Shown here in pieces: positions 6,805 to 16,005 of a stretch of DNA of 60,392 bases. A program made the translations under genes and the position numbers. The notes below the pieces were generated by a model that saw only the letters and a list, made by a program, of their open reading frames with translations, made no database searches and was not told the origin of the DNA. Every line of letters begins with the position of its first letter. The first letter of the stretch is position 1. The stretch is from Pedobacter cryoconitis (GTDB lineage Bacteria > Bacteroidota > Bacteroidia > Sphingobacteriales > Sphingobacteriaceae): the NCBI RefSeq assembly GCF_003259615.1, contig NZ_QLLR01000034.1, forward strand, positions 1-60,392. The letters run 5' to 3'.

Positions 6805-8136
6805 ATGTACCAACTTACTGTAGCTCCTGATCAGGTCAATGAAATTTTAAGTCAGCACGTTTTAGCTGACGGATTTGATTTGACCTACGATATGGGACAA
6901 AGCCAGGGAGCATACATTTACGACTCAAAGTACAAGCGGACATTACTGGATTTCTTTACTTGTTTCGCATCTGTTCCCCTTGGATATAATCATCCGAAAA
7001 TGGTTAATGATGCTGTTTTTACACAAAATCTGTTGCAGGCTGCAATGGCAAACCCTTCAAATTCTGATGTGTATACGCAGCAGTATGCAGAATTTGTAAA
7101 AACTTTTGGTGCGATTGGCATTCCTTCTTATCTTCCTCATGCTTTTTTTATTGCAGGTGGCGGGTTAGCTATTGAAAATGCGATTAAGGTTGCAATGGAC
7201 TGGAAGGTTCAGAAAAACTTTGCCAAGGGTCATAAAGAAGAAAAAGGATTTAAAGTACTCCATTTCGAAAAGGCCTTCCATGGCAGAACTGGTTATACTT
7301 TAAGTTTAACAAATACGTCACCGGACAAAACTAAATGGTTCGCCAAGTTTGACTGGCCAAGGGTTTCTATTCCTACGGTAAAGTTCCCGCTGGAACATGA
7401 TAATTTAGCAACAGCAATCAGCACGGAAGAGCTTTCTATTGCGCAGGTGAAACAGGCTTTTGCTGATTATAAGGATGATATTTGCGCAATTATTATTGAG
7501 CCAATCCAGTCTGAGGGTGGTGATAATCATTTACGTGAAGAGTTTTTAATCCAGCTCCGCAGCATTGCTGATGAGAATGATGCTTTCCTGATTTATGATG
7601 AGGTACAAACGGGCGTTGGTTTAACAGGCAAGTTCTGGTGCCATCAGCATTATAGTGAAAAGGCACGTCCTGATATTCTTGCTTTTGGTAAGAAAATGCA
7701 GGTTTGCGGAATATTAGTCGGAGATAAGGTGGATCAGATAGAAAACAATGTTTTCCGCGTCCCTTCAAGGATTAATTCTACGTGGGGTGGAAATCTGGTT
7801 GACATGGTAAGAGCAACAAAGATTCTTCAGATTATTGAGGAGGATCAGTTGTGTGAGCATGCGGCCGTTGTTGGCGGGTATTTGAAGGAGAATCTGGAAG
7901 GGTTAGCGCAGAGGTATGATAAGATCAGTAATGTAAGGGGCAAGGGCCTGCTTTGTGCTTTTGATTTCCCGAATGGCGATATGCGTAATGCGTTTATTCA
8001 AAAGGGCCTGGAGCATAATGTAATGTTCCTGGGCTGTGGTGCACAAACGGTTCGTTTCCGCCCTGCACTGATTATGGAGAAAAGCCATATTGATCTGGGT
8101 TTAGAGGTTATGGAGAAAGTGTTAGCTGGTTTATAA
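6805..8136 (+). CDS. lat: L-lysine 6-transaminase
   Basis: PLP-dependent class III aminotransferase of 443 residues. It moves the epsilon-amino group of lysine to 2-oxoglutarate, giving 2-aminoadipate semialdehyde (cyclising to piperideine-6-carboxylate) and glutamate. The LAT subfamily is recognised from LLDFFTCFASVPLGYNHP near the N-terminus, AFHGRTGYTLSLTNT, the cofactor-binding IYDEVQTGVG, and ILAFGKKMQVCG, whose lysine (296 or 297) should carry the PLP. Length is normal. It has its own promoter and is followed after 6 bp by a small membrane protein. A lysine-to-2-aminoadipate route is the usual role; no partner dehydrogenase is adjacent. Confidence 0.9.
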   Translation: MYQLTVAPDQVNEILSQHVLADGFDLTYDMGQSQGAYIYDSKYKRTLLDFFTCFASVPLGYNHPKMVNDAVFTQNLLQAAMANPSNSDVYTQQYAEFVKTFGAIGIPSYLPHAFFIAGGGLAIENAIKVAMDWKVQKNFAKGHKEEKGFKVLHFEKAFHGRTGYTLSLTNTSPDKTKWFAKFDWPRVSIPTVKFPLEHDNLATAISTEELSIAQVKQAFADYKDDICAIIIEPIQSEGGDNHLREEFLIQLRSIADENDAFLIYDEVQTGVGLTGKFWCHQHYSEKARPDILAFGKKMQVCGILVGDKVDQIENNVFRVPSRINSTWGGNLVDMVRATKILQIIEEDQLCEHAAVVGGYLKENLEGLAQRYDKISNVRGKGLLCAFDFPNGDMRNAFIQKGLEHNVMFLGCGAQTVRFRPALIMEKSHIDLGLEVMEKVLAGL

Positions 8137-8142
8137 GATAGA

Positions 8143-8547
8143 ATGCGAAATAGAAAGATTAATATTTTCCTGGGGGTACTGGTAGTGGTTTTAGTGGGAT
8201 GGATGTTGAAGGGTACGTTTTTTCAACCTGGTGCGGGCGATCTTAAGGCTGGTTTCAAGGAGGTTGCTCAGTATAGAAATGAGAACAATACGGGCCCGGT
8301 TCAATATGTGTTCGCGGTAACGGTGAAGGATACGATCTGGTCGGAAATGGAAACTTATGGAAATTATAAGCCGCATCATAAGGGTGGAAATACAAAGGTT
8401 TATTATTTTCTGGAAGGAAGTAAGGTGCCGACGGAGTTAGGGGCTGGAAAGGTGAATTTTGATAGTTCGTTTGATGGGAGTTGTGTGGGGTTGTATGAGA
8501 AAAGCGCCATGGGGAACACGAGTATTACCAAACGGCCATTTAACTAG
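8143..8547 (+). CDS. Hypothetical membrane-anchored protein
   Basis: A 134-residue protein of no family I recognise. Residues about 7-27 form one hydrophobic segment (IFLGVLVVVLVGWMLKG) after a basic RNRK stretch, so it is probably a signal anchor with the rest in the periplasm. The remainder is polar, rich in Gly, Tyr and Lys, and includes YVFAVTVKDTIWSEMETY. It begins 6 bp after lat and is probably co-transcribed, but nothing ties it functionally to lysine metabolism. A long bidirectional hairpin follows. Confidence 0.6.
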   Translation: MRNRKINIFLGVLVVVLVGWMLKGTFFQPGAGDLKAGFKEVAQYRNENNTGPVQYVFAVTVKDTIWSEMETYGNYKPHHKGGNTKVYYFLEGSKVPTELGAGKVNFDSSFDGSCVGLYEKSAMGNTSITKRPFN

Positions 8548-8568
8548 TTTTTCTTCTAAGATAGAAAC

Positions 8569-8651
8569 AAAAAAACCAGTAAGCTATTTGCAGACGGATT
8601 TAACCGCGAAAAGCGATTAAACATGTCTGCAAATAGCTTACTGGTTTTTTT
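8569..8651. terminator. Long perfect inverted repeat, bidirectional terminator
   Basis: Perfect 27-bp arms at 8569-8595 and 8625-8651, each with 7 A or 7 T at the outer end, surround a 29-nt loop that can itself pair (TTTAA...TTAAA and CGC...GCG). T-runs follow the stem on both strands. It lies between the convergent lat operon and the DUF218 gene. Confidence 0.8.
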
Positions 8652-8780
8652 GTTTTCCACAGGGTTTCTCCTTACTTGGAAAATGTTGTTAAATGGATGG
8701 ATTTGGGTTGTTTCGTGTTTGGTTGAGAAGAAAGAAAGAAAGAAATAGAAGGAGCTTAGAGAAGAAACTATAAGAAAGAT

Positions 8781-8816
8781 TTTTGATGAACCTATGGGTC
8801 CATGGGTTCATCAAAA
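8781..8816. terminator. Hairpin overlapping the 3' end of the DUF218 gene
   Basis: TTTTGATGAACC and GGTTCATCAAAA are perfect 12-bp arms around a 12-nt centre that contains the palindrome ATGGGTCCAT. The structure includes the last codons and stop of the minus-strand gene. No clear T-tract follows, so its role as a terminator is uncertain. Confidence 0.4.
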
Positions 8817-10048
8817 TCTATTTGTAAGGATTTGGTGTTTGGGTAAAATTCAAGTTCGTTGTCTGATAACCGTTTGCCTGCTTTGTAGGGTTCGTACCCG
8901 AGTTCCTGGATGCAGCGCTGAGGCATAATATCACTGATATACATGCTTTGCGATTTAGTAGTTACGACAAGGGCGGGCTGTTCCATTGGGATGTGGTAAC
9001 GGTAAATTAACCTGGAGGCGTTACGCAGGTTGGTTGTAGTATGCCTGGCGTGTGGTTCCATCAGAATAGCATTTTCAGGGATGTGTAAGGTTTGCATAAG
9101 AAATTTCTTCATTTCGCAGGCTTCGCTATATTTTGTTTTATAGGGGTGCACCCTCCCACCGGAAACCATGATGTATGGTGCTGCTTTTTTTTCGTATTGT
9201 TCTGCTGCGAGGCGGCAACGGAGCATCCCTCCTGCGCTGAGTTCTGTGTCGTGTTCTTCGGGGCCTTCTCCGGGCACAAGGATTAGGGTGTAGGGATAGG
9301 CTTTGAAATTTGTGTTTTTAATGGAGGTAAGGGCGGCTTTGTTTACGGTGCTGATCATGGGCTCGTAATCGGCTGCGTCATTTCTTTCATTGATTTCCAG
9401 CGCTGTCAGGGCAAATTGCAGGGAGGGTTCAAAGTATAGGGTGTTTTTTTTGGTCAGGCTTAGTTTTGCATTGGTGTTGACGAGCTCTGGATAGTTTTTG
9501 TCTTTAAGGTCAAAGCTGATGGAGTCTATGTTTGGGTAATTAGGCTTTTGACCGTTGACGTAGACGTTGATGGTATGGTTTATGGCGTTAGCGTCTTGTT
9601 CCCAGGCTTTGGTTAGCATTTCTACGGGTTTCAGGTTTTCATAGCTATTGTAACAGCCGGATGGGATGAGGTCATGGCTGATCAGAAGTGCGAGTGGATT
9701 GCCTGGTTTAAAGAGGGCTTGCAGACGGTTACTTACTGCAGCTATTTCTTCGGGACTGAATTTGATTGTTTGAGTGAGACAGGGGATGTCGCTGCCGCAG
9801 TTTTTTAGTGCGGCGCTGATGTTGGTGGTTTTGTTTTTTAGGAGATTGCTGAATATGGGGTCTTTTTGGATCAGGTTTTTTACCGCCGGATCTTTTTGTA
9901 AGAGGGTGAGCAGGTAGTAGTTTTTATATTGGACCGGGTTAGCTGTGTTTTGAAGGATGTATTGGTTGGATGGCCCATGATTTTGAGTTTGGGCAATGGC
10001 TGTTATTGTGATGAGCCAACCGCAAAATAGCAGGAAAGAAGCTTTCAT
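8792..10048 (-). CDS. YdcF/SanA/ElyC-like (DUF218) secreted protein
   Basis: A 418-residue protein with a signal peptide (FLLFCGWLITITAIAQ). Residues about 225-400 form a DUF218 domain: a strand with TLILVPGEGPEE, a helix with GGMLRCRLAAEQY, MVSGGRVHPYKT, ILMEPHARHTTTN and a final strand-helix. The fold is Rossmann-like; family members SanA and ElyC act in envelope integrity, and the chemistry of most others is unknown. The first 220 residues are an additional helical region I do not recognise. The gene follows the SusC/SusD pair but lies beyond a strong hairpin, so it may be read only partly from that operon. The final residues overlap another hairpin. Confidence 0.75.
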   Translation of the reverse strand: MKASFLLFCGWLITITAIAQTQNHGPSNQYILQNTANPVQYKNYYLLTLLQKDPAVKNLIQKDPIFSNLLKNKTTNISAALKNCGSDIPCLTQTIKFSPEEIAAVSNRLQALFKPGNPLALLISHDLIPSGCYNSYENLKPVEMLTKAWEQDANAINHTINVYVNGQKPNYPNIDSISFDLKDKNYPELVNTNAKLSLTKKNTLYFEPSLQFALTALEINERNDAADYEPMISTVNKAALTSIKNTNFKAYPYTLILVPGEGPEEHDTELSAGGMLRCRLAAEQYEKKAAPYIMVSGGRVHPYKTKYSEACEMKKFLMQTLHIPENAILMEPHARHTTTNLRNASRLIYRYHIPMEQPALVVTTKSQSMYISDIMPQRCIQELGYEPYKAGKRLSDNELEFYPNTKSLQIDFDEPMDP

Positions 10049-10069
10049 AGTTTTTTTAGTAAAGTTGTT

Positions 10070-10107
10070 AAAATCGTAGCAGTTATTGTAGTAACTGCTA
10101 CGATTTT
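10070..10107 (-). terminator. Hairpin after the susD-like gene
   Basis: Perfect 16-bp arms (AAAATCGTAGCAGTTA and its complement) with a 6-nt loop, between the SusD-like and DUF218 genes. Read on the minus strand the stem ends in TTTT, which fits an intrinsic terminator or an attenuator. Confidence 0.7.
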
Positions 10108-10114
10108 TGTTTTT

Positions 10115-11479
10115 CTAATAACCGGAGTTCTGCCAGCCGTCTTTTTTGTTGATGTTGTCAATTTCTACTTGTGGTACTGGATAAAGACTTCTGAAGGTTG
10201 GAATACCAGGGAAGATTGTGGCCATTTGATTGGTTCTCACAATGTCAAACCAGCGGTCTGCTTCCAGAGCCAGTTCTAGTCTTCTTTCCAGGTACAGGGC
10301 TGTTCTGAAGTCGTTTTGTGTGGTGAGCATTGCAGGGGTTTTCTGGGTAATGCCTGCATTGGTACGTACGGCGTTCAGGGCTTTGAATGCGTCTGGGTTT
10401 CCGTAAGCGGCTTCGTTCAGGGCTTCTGCGTACATCAACAGGACTTCAGCACAACGGAGTACTGGGAAGTCACTACTGGTTTCATTGTTCACCTGAGGGG
10501 TATTAAATTTCCCCGGACGGCCGCCGGTGCCGGTTACAGCAAGGAGCGCTTTACGGTTATCACCGGCTTCAAAGAGGCTTTGTGGCAGGTTAATGATGTT
10601 GGTGTTGTTGTTATTTCTGTAGCGGTTGTCTTGGTTTACAAACTCTTTAACGCCTCCTGAAAGGTACTGAACGGCAAAGATGATGTCTTTACTGGTTTTT
10701 AATGTGTTAGGAAAGGTAGTGGTTTGTGGTACGGTCGCTAAAGTGGTCCCGGCATAAATGGCAGCGACTACGGGTTGCAGGGTTGAGGCTGCCAGCGTGT
10801 AATTCTTTTGATAGAGATAGACTTTACCTAAAAGGGCCGAGGCAGCGTAATTGGTTGCTCTTCCTCTTTGAGCATCAGCCCATGTGGCAGGAAGTTTTGC
10901 TGCTGCATCAGTCAGATCACCTATAATTTGCTGGTAAATTTGTGCGGGTGTGGAACGGCTGTTTTCACGGGCTTCTTCGGTTTTTTGAACTTTAGTAACC
11001 AATGGGACATTTCCCCAGAGTCTGGTGAGGTTGAAGTAGCTTAGGGCACGGATAAATTTAGCTTGTGCGATGATCTGGTTTTTTGTAGTTTCATTCATGG
11101 CGATGGCGGGTGCTCTGTCCAGAATAATATTACAGCGGTAGATAGCTTTGTAGTGTCCTTGCCAGCTGCCGGACAGGATATTGTTGGCCGAGGTTTCCGC
11201 AAATACTTCAATTTGATTCCGGACACCTGCTCCTGAACCGGGATCATTGTCTGTAACATTATCTCCCCGGATTTCGCCAAGGGTCAATAGGTTATTTCCG
11301 TAAAGGCTATCTGTTTGTAAAGCATCGTAGCAACTGATCAGGCCTCCCTGAAGTCCTTTTTCATCTACGTAAAAGGTGTTTTCTGTGTAGGAATCCAGTG
11401 GCTTTAAATCCAGGAATTTCTTGCAGGAAGTGGCTGTCAGCATTAAACCACCAATAAGAATGTATATATAATTTTTCAT
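10115..11479 (-). CDS. SusD/RagB-family outer-membrane nutrient-binding lipoprotein
   Basis: A 454-residue surface lipoprotein. The lipobox ATSC gives a mature N-terminal cysteine near residue 19, followed by KKFLDLKPLDSYTENTFY, the usual SusD opening. TPR-like helical regions include AKFIRALSYFNLTRLWGNVPLV and the C-terminal RRLELALEADRWFDIVRT, diagnostic of the family. SusD proteins cap the SusC transporter and help capture glycans or other oligomers. The gene starts 10 bp after the SusC-like gene. Without adjacent glycoside hydrolases the substrate cannot be assigned, and it need not be a sugar. Confidence 0.95.
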   Translation of the reverse strand: MKNYIYILIGGLMLTATSCKKFLDLKPLDSYTENTFYVDEKGLQGGLISCYDALQTDSLYGNNLLTLGEIRGDNVTDNDPGSGAGVRNQIEVFAETSANNILSGSWQGHYKAIYRCNIILDRAPAIAMNETTKNQIIAQAKFIRALSYFNLTRLWGNVPLVTKVQKTEEARENSRSTPAQIYQQIIGDLTDAAAKLPATWADAQRGRATNYAASALLGKVYLYQKNYTLAASTLQPVVAAIYAGTTLATVPQTTTFPNTLKTSKDIIFAVQYLSGGVKEFVNQDNRYRNNNNTNIINLPQSLFEAGDNRKALLAVTGTGGRPGKFNTPQVNNETSSDFPVLRCAEVLLMYAEALNEAAYGNPDAFKALNAVRTNAGITQKTPAMLTTQNDFRTALYLERRLELALEADRWFDIVRTNQMATIFPGIPTFRSLYPVPQVEIDNINKKDGWQNSGY

Positions 11480-11489
11480 GGTTCTGATT

Positions 11490-14400
11490 TTATAAAGTGA
11501 TGTTGATACCTAAGGATATTGTTTTTGAGGTTGGATAAACGCCGTAGTCTTCGCCGTTTGTGGTAGCGTCAGGGCGGTTGGTTACCTCTGGATTGTATCC
11601 TGAGTACTTCGTGAAAGTAAAAGGGTTTTGTACCGAGAGATATACTCTGAGTTTGGTTAGGGTCATCTTCTTCACCAGGTCAGCAGGGAAAGTATAGCCT
11701 AAGGCGATGTTACGGATTCTTAAGTAGGACCCATCTTCTACATGCCAGGTAGAGGTTGTACCGTTACTGCCTTTTGCGGCACGGTTAGCGCGTACGTCCT
11801 GACCGCTTCCAGGGTTGCTTTCTGACATCCAGCGGTCCAGAGAGCTGACCATATTGTTCATGTTCCCTTCTTTGTTCGCAAAATATCTGCGGGAAAGATT
11901 CAGGATTTTATTGCCATAAACCCCTTGCATAGAGATATTCAGGTCCACGCCTTTATATTCTGCTGAGGTTGCGAAGCCGTAAGTGAATTTAGGCAGGTAA
12001 TTTCCAACAATCTCTCTGTCTTTTGTTAAGTCAATTACACCATCGCCATCCACGTCTTTAAATTTAAAATCACCAGGTTTTGAGGTATTCAGGTCATAGT
12101 TTCCTTGTGTGTCTGTGTAATGAGGGTAAGCGTTAACTTCTGCCTGGTTTTTGAATACACCCAAAACCACTGGCAGGTAATAAGAACCAATAGGCTCACC
12201 AACCCTGGTAATGAAATAGGCATTCGCAACAGATCCAGTCTTGATAATGTCTGCATTACCAGGGCCGAGTTCTACAACTTTATTGATGTTCTTCGAGAAA
12301 TTCGCGTTTGCTGTCCACCTCACGCCGCCAAATTGCTGTTGTGTACCTAAATTAATATCAATTCCCTTGTTGTTGACCTTACCGATATTCTTAAGCTCAG
12401 TAGAAAAACCTGTAGAGATAGGGACTGGTACATTCAGGAGTAAGTTATTGGTATTACTGTTATAAACGTCAACGGATAAGGTCAGCTTGTTTTTGAAAAA
12501 AGAAGCATCAAACCCAAGATTCAACTGGGCCGTTTTTTCCCATTTCAAGTCATCGTTAGGTTGCGCAAATGGTGCAGCACCGTTAACAACCGATGGCGTT
12601 GCGCCCCCGAATACATAACCGTAATTGGTCATGGCTCCTTGTGAGCCATAATTCGGGATATTAAAGTTACCGGTCAACCCGTAACTTGCCCTTAATTTTA
12701 AGTCAGAAATTGCTTCTGAGTTTTTCAGGAAGTCTTCTTCTGATAACCTCCAGCCAAGGGATGCTGATGGGAAATAGCCCCATTTATTGTTCTTTCCGAA
12801 TTTGGATGATCCGTCTGCTCTTACTGAACCGGTAAACAGGTATTTCCCTTTATAACTATACTGCAATCTTGCAATGCCGGAAGCTAAAGCCCATTGGGTA
12901 CGGGTAGAAGTTCCATTAGTCACCAGACCTGCGCTGAGGTATTCTACCTGATCGCTGATAAAACCTTTGGAAGCAAAAGCGTAATTTCCACTTAAGTCAT
13001 CTTTCTGGTTAGACCAGCCCAATAAAGCATTGAGGCTGTGATCGCCAATTGTTTTGGAATAGTTTAAGGTGTGTTCTAATAACCAGTTGGTTTCTTTAAT
13101 CGTTCTGGATGAACCTGTAGCCTCAGATAGCGGATTTCCAGCGGTATTGGATTGAGGAAGTGTAGAAGGTCTGAAGGTATCTTCTGAGCTGTTGAAAATA
13201 TCAGCCCCCAGCTGAAGTTTATATTTCAGGTCTTTGAATATTTCGGCTTCTATAAATGCACTTCCTGTCATTCGGTGTGAGCTTACGTCATCCTTTTGCA
13301 GATTCGCCAAAGCAACGGGGTTCCAGGCTTGTGTTTCACCGTTACCGCTTGCAACCGTATTGTTAGGCAAAGTGGTTATAGTGCCGGGACTCCAGGAGTT
13401 TTGTGCGAAACTATAAGTTCCATCTGTATTATATACGGGGAAAATAGGGGAATAATGTAAAGCCGATGCAACGATTCCGCCGCCATTAGAATTGTAAGCG
13501 CCATTTGCATTTACCCTTTTCTCGTTGATGACAGATGGATTGAAGTTAACGCCATATCTTACTTTGCCTTTTTTTCCTTCGAGGTTTAATCTACCGCTAT
13601 AGCGCTTGAAACCGCTGTTGATAATGATACCGTCCTGATTAAAATATTCCAGAGAGGCATAATATTTAAGGAGTTCACTCCCGCCGGCAGCAGAGATAGA
13701 GTGATTTTGTATGGGTGCTACTCTAAAGATTTCATCCTGCCAGTCGGTATTGGTTAAACCTTGCTGGCCTTGAAGATAAGGTAGAATTTCTTGTGGGATT
13801 ACTGTATTGGTATTGTTCGAAGTATTAAATAAGCGGATACCATTGCTGTCATTGATATTGTAATTTACAGCAGGTGAACCTAAAGCATTGTTTTTTCTGT
13901 TGATAGCGTCCATCGCATCCGTATAGGAGTTGTTTCTTGAATCGAGCACCATTTGAGAATATTGATACGCATCCATCATTTTGATTTTGTGCGACAGGGT
14001 TTGCCAGCCGGTATAACTGTTTACGTTAATTGTGGATACGCCGTTCTTACCTTGTTTGGTTGTAATCAAAACGACACCGTTAGAGCCTCTTGAACCATAA
14101 ATGGCGGCCGAGGATGCGTCTTTCAGCACTTCAATAGAAGCAATGTCATTGGTGTTTAAAGTATTGATATTATCATTAGAAATAGGTACGCCGTCAATAA
14201 CATACAAAGGGCCCGACCCCGCAGTGATGGTTCCCACTCCCCTGACTTTAATGGATAAGGGTCCTCCTGGTGTACCAGATCCCTGTGAAACCTGAACGCC
14301 CGCCATTTTACCGACCATAGCTTCTGCAGCATTACTGATAGGCTGATTTTCGATGTCAGCGGCTTTAATACTGGCGATTGAAGTGGTGACATCCTTGGCC

Positions 14401-14783
14401 TTCTGAGTTCCATAACCAACAATCACCACATCAGACAAGGCTTTGGAATCAGGGTTCAGCTGAATCAGCAGCGTGGCCTGCTCCCCTGCTTTAAGCAGAT
14501 AATTACTGATTGTTTTTGTCGCATAACCGATGTAAGAAGCACTGATGGTGTAGGGTACGTTCGCCGACAGCCCGCTGATCTGGAACTTACCGTCTTTATT
14601 CACCATGATACCTTTCTTATCATTGGTTTTCATATTCTGTAAAAGTATGGTGGCTCCAATCAAGGGCTCCCCCATTTCATCTTTTACAATCCCGGTAATC
14701 TCAGAGGTCTGAGCCCAGGCTTTTACCGAAACTGCAAGCAGCAGCAGGCAAAAGAACAGATGTTTGGTAAATTTTCTAAGCAT
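11490..14783 (-). CDS. SusC/RagA-family TonB-linked outer-membrane transporter
   Basis: A 1097-residue TonB-dependent transporter. The signal peptide ends at about residue 25 (KAWAQ). A carboxypeptidase-regulatory-like beta domain (about 28-110, EITGIVKDEMGEPLIGATI), a plug (about 115-240, including DVVIVGYGTQKAKDVTTSI and IEVLKDASSAAIYGSRG) and a large beta barrel follow. It ends in a short beta strand, as expected. It pairs with the downstream SusD-like lipoprotein. Although an ECF sigma/FecR pair lies just upstream, I see no secretin/STN signalling domain between the signal peptide and the regulatory-like domain, which is unusual for this arrangement. Confidence 0.95.
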   Translation of the reverse strand: MLRKFTKHLFFCLLLLAVSVKAWAQTSEITGIVKDEMGEPLIGATILLQNMKTNDKKGIMVNKDGKFQISGLSANVPYTISASYIGYATKTISNYLLKAGEQATLLIQLNPDSKALSDVVIVGYGTQKAKDVTTSIASIKAADIENQPISNAAEAMVGKMAGVQVSQGSGTPGGPLSIKVRGVGTITAGSGPLYVIDGVPISNDNINTLNTNDIASIEVLKDASSAAIYGSRGSNGVVLITTKQGKNGVSTINVNSYTGWQTLSHKIKMMDAYQYSQMVLDSRNNSYTDAMDAINRKNNALGSPAVNYNINDSNGIRLFNTSNNTNTVIPQEILPYLQGQQGLTNTDWQDEIFRVAPIQNHSISAAGGSELLKYYASLEYFNQDGIIINSGFKRYSGRLNLEGKKGKVRYGVNFNPSVINEKRVNANGAYNSNGGGIVASALHYSPIFPVYNTDGTYSFAQNSWSPGTITTLPNNTVASGNGETQAWNPVALANLQKDDVSSHRMTGSAFIEAEIFKDLKYKLQLGADIFNSSEDTFRPSTLPQSNTAGNPLSEATGSSRTIKETNWLLEHTLNYSKTIGDHSLNALLGWSNQKDDLSGNYAFASKGFISDQVEYLSAGLVTNGTSTRTQWALASGIARLQYSYKGKYLFTGSVRADGSSKFGKNNKWGYFPSASLGWRLSEEDFLKNSEAISDLKLRASYGLTGNFNIPNYGSQGAMTNYGYVFGGATPSVVNGAAPFAQPNDDLKWEKTAQLNLGFDASFFKNKLTLSVDVYNSNTNNLLLNVPVPISTGFSTELKNIGKVNNKGIDINLGTQQQFGGVRWTANANFSKNINKVVELGPGNADIIKTGSVANAYFITRVGEPIGSYYLPVVLGVFKNQAEVNAYPHYTDTQGNYDLNTSKPGDFKFKDVDGDGVIDLTKDREIVGNYLPKFTYGFATSAEYKGVDLNISMQGVYGNKILNLSRRYFANKEGNMNNMVSSLDRWMSESNPGSGQDVRANRAAKGSNGTTSTWHVEDGSYLRIRNIALGYTFPADLVKKMTLTKLRVYLSVQNPFTFTKYSGYNPEVTNRPDATTNGEDYGVYPTSKTISLGINITL

Positions 14784-14875
14784 AATCTATGGTTTTTGGT
14801 GGTTTGTTTTTTGGCAAAAGGCTTCCCTTCACGCTTATTTAGCGGGTTATTTAGGTAAATGATATGGGTTGATTT

Positions 14876-15901
14876 TTACTTGCTGATCAGGTAACCTTTG
14901 ATTGTTTTGGTTTGACTTAATTTATTGAGTTCGGTTATTTCTTCCAGTATGGTTGCTATGGGTTGTGATAATTTTAAACTGCCTGTAAAGGACATTTCCG
15001 ATACATCAGCCGGGTTATAAATAATTTTTACCTGGTAGTGCTTTTCTAAACTTGCAAAAACATCGGCTAAAGGAGCCTGTGTAAAGTTTAATACGGCTGG
15101 CTTATCTTGTGGTCTGCCCGCAGGTAGTTTAGCATCCGTCAGCTTTACTTTATTCAGTAGAGCGTTATAAACTAATTGATCGCCTGGTTTTAAGATTTCA
15201 CTAAATGGTTTGATGTGATGGGCAGAGTCAATGTTTTTAACCCATACCTTTCCCGTATGCAGTTGTACTTTAACCAGTTTGTTTTTCTCTAAAGCGGTAA
15301 TGGTAAAAGAAGTACCTAAAGCAGTGGTAGAAATACCTTTTGCGTAAACGATAAAGGGGTGTTTTTTATCTTTGGTAACCTGGAAAAATCCTTTCCCCTT
15401 CAAATAGATTTCCCTTTTATTTTGCATAAAGGGCACGGTATACCTTAATTCTCCACCCGGGTATATTTTCACAGTAGAATTATCTGGTAAGGTTAACAAT
15501 TGATCTTGTTCTGTATAATTGACTACAGACTTCCAGTTGACAACGTTTTTGAGTTTAGCAGTAAGGTTTTCCTGGTTAGCCAGGTTAGGTTTTGGCTGAT
15601 TGCGGTTCAAACTTAAAAATCCAATCCCCAGTATAGTCAGCACAACTGCCGCCGCAGCAGTAATTTTAAGCCAGCTTACCCGGTGTACTGGAGTAGTTGT
15701 CTGTTCGGTTATGGCCTCAAACATCTGGAGGCTTTCGGCTTCAGAAAGCGCCGCATCCTGAGTTTCATCCCATTCCTCTTTACTGAATGTGTTTGCTGGC
15801 AGGTCGTTGATTTCATTCAAATACTTAGCCACCAGAATTTTCTCTTCTGGTGTACAAGTTCCTTTAAAATATTTATTCAGCAGCTCCTCTGACATACTCA
15901 T
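14876..15901 (-). CDS. FecR-family anti-sigma factor
   Basis: A 341-residue single-pass inner-membrane protein. Residues 1-70 form the cytoplasmic sigma-binding part (LLNKYFKGTCTPEEKILVAKY), residues about 76-99 the transmembrane helix (LKITAAAAVVLTILGIGFLSL), residues about 120-235 the periplasmic FecR domain (LPDNSTVKIYPGGELRY...GTSFTITALE), and the last 70 residues a DUF4974-type domain (VFASLEKHYQVKIIY). It probably restrains the ECF sigma encoded upstream until a signal arrives from the outer-membrane transporter. Confidence 0.92.
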   Translation of the reverse strand: MSMSEELLNKYFKGTCTPEEKILVAKYLNEINDLPANTFSKEEWDETQDAALSEAESLQMFEAITEQTTTPVHRVSWLKITAAAAVVLTILGIGFLSLNRNQPKPNLANQENLTAKLKNVVNWKSVVNYTEQDQLLTLPDNSTVKIYPGGELRYTVPFMQNKREIYLKGKGFFQVTKDKKHPFIVYAKGISTTALGTSFTITALEKNKLVKVQLHTGKVWVKNIDSAHHIKPFSEILKPGDQLVYNALLNKVKLTDAKLPAGRPQDKPAVLNFTQAPLADVFASLEKHYQVKIIYNPADVSEMSFTGSLKLSQPIATILEEITELNKLSQTKTIKGYLISK

Positions 15902-16005
15902 AATACTAATACGATTTGATTTAAGAAAAACCCGTAATGCCTGAAAAATAAATTTTAATTCAGCTTACTGTTTTCAGATACCGGTTCTAATTGTCCAAAA
16001 TTCAG

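Noticed and set aside
8729..8749. AAGA tandem repeat
   Set aside because: About four short units in a non-coding gap; too short to be called a variable repeat locus without other strains.
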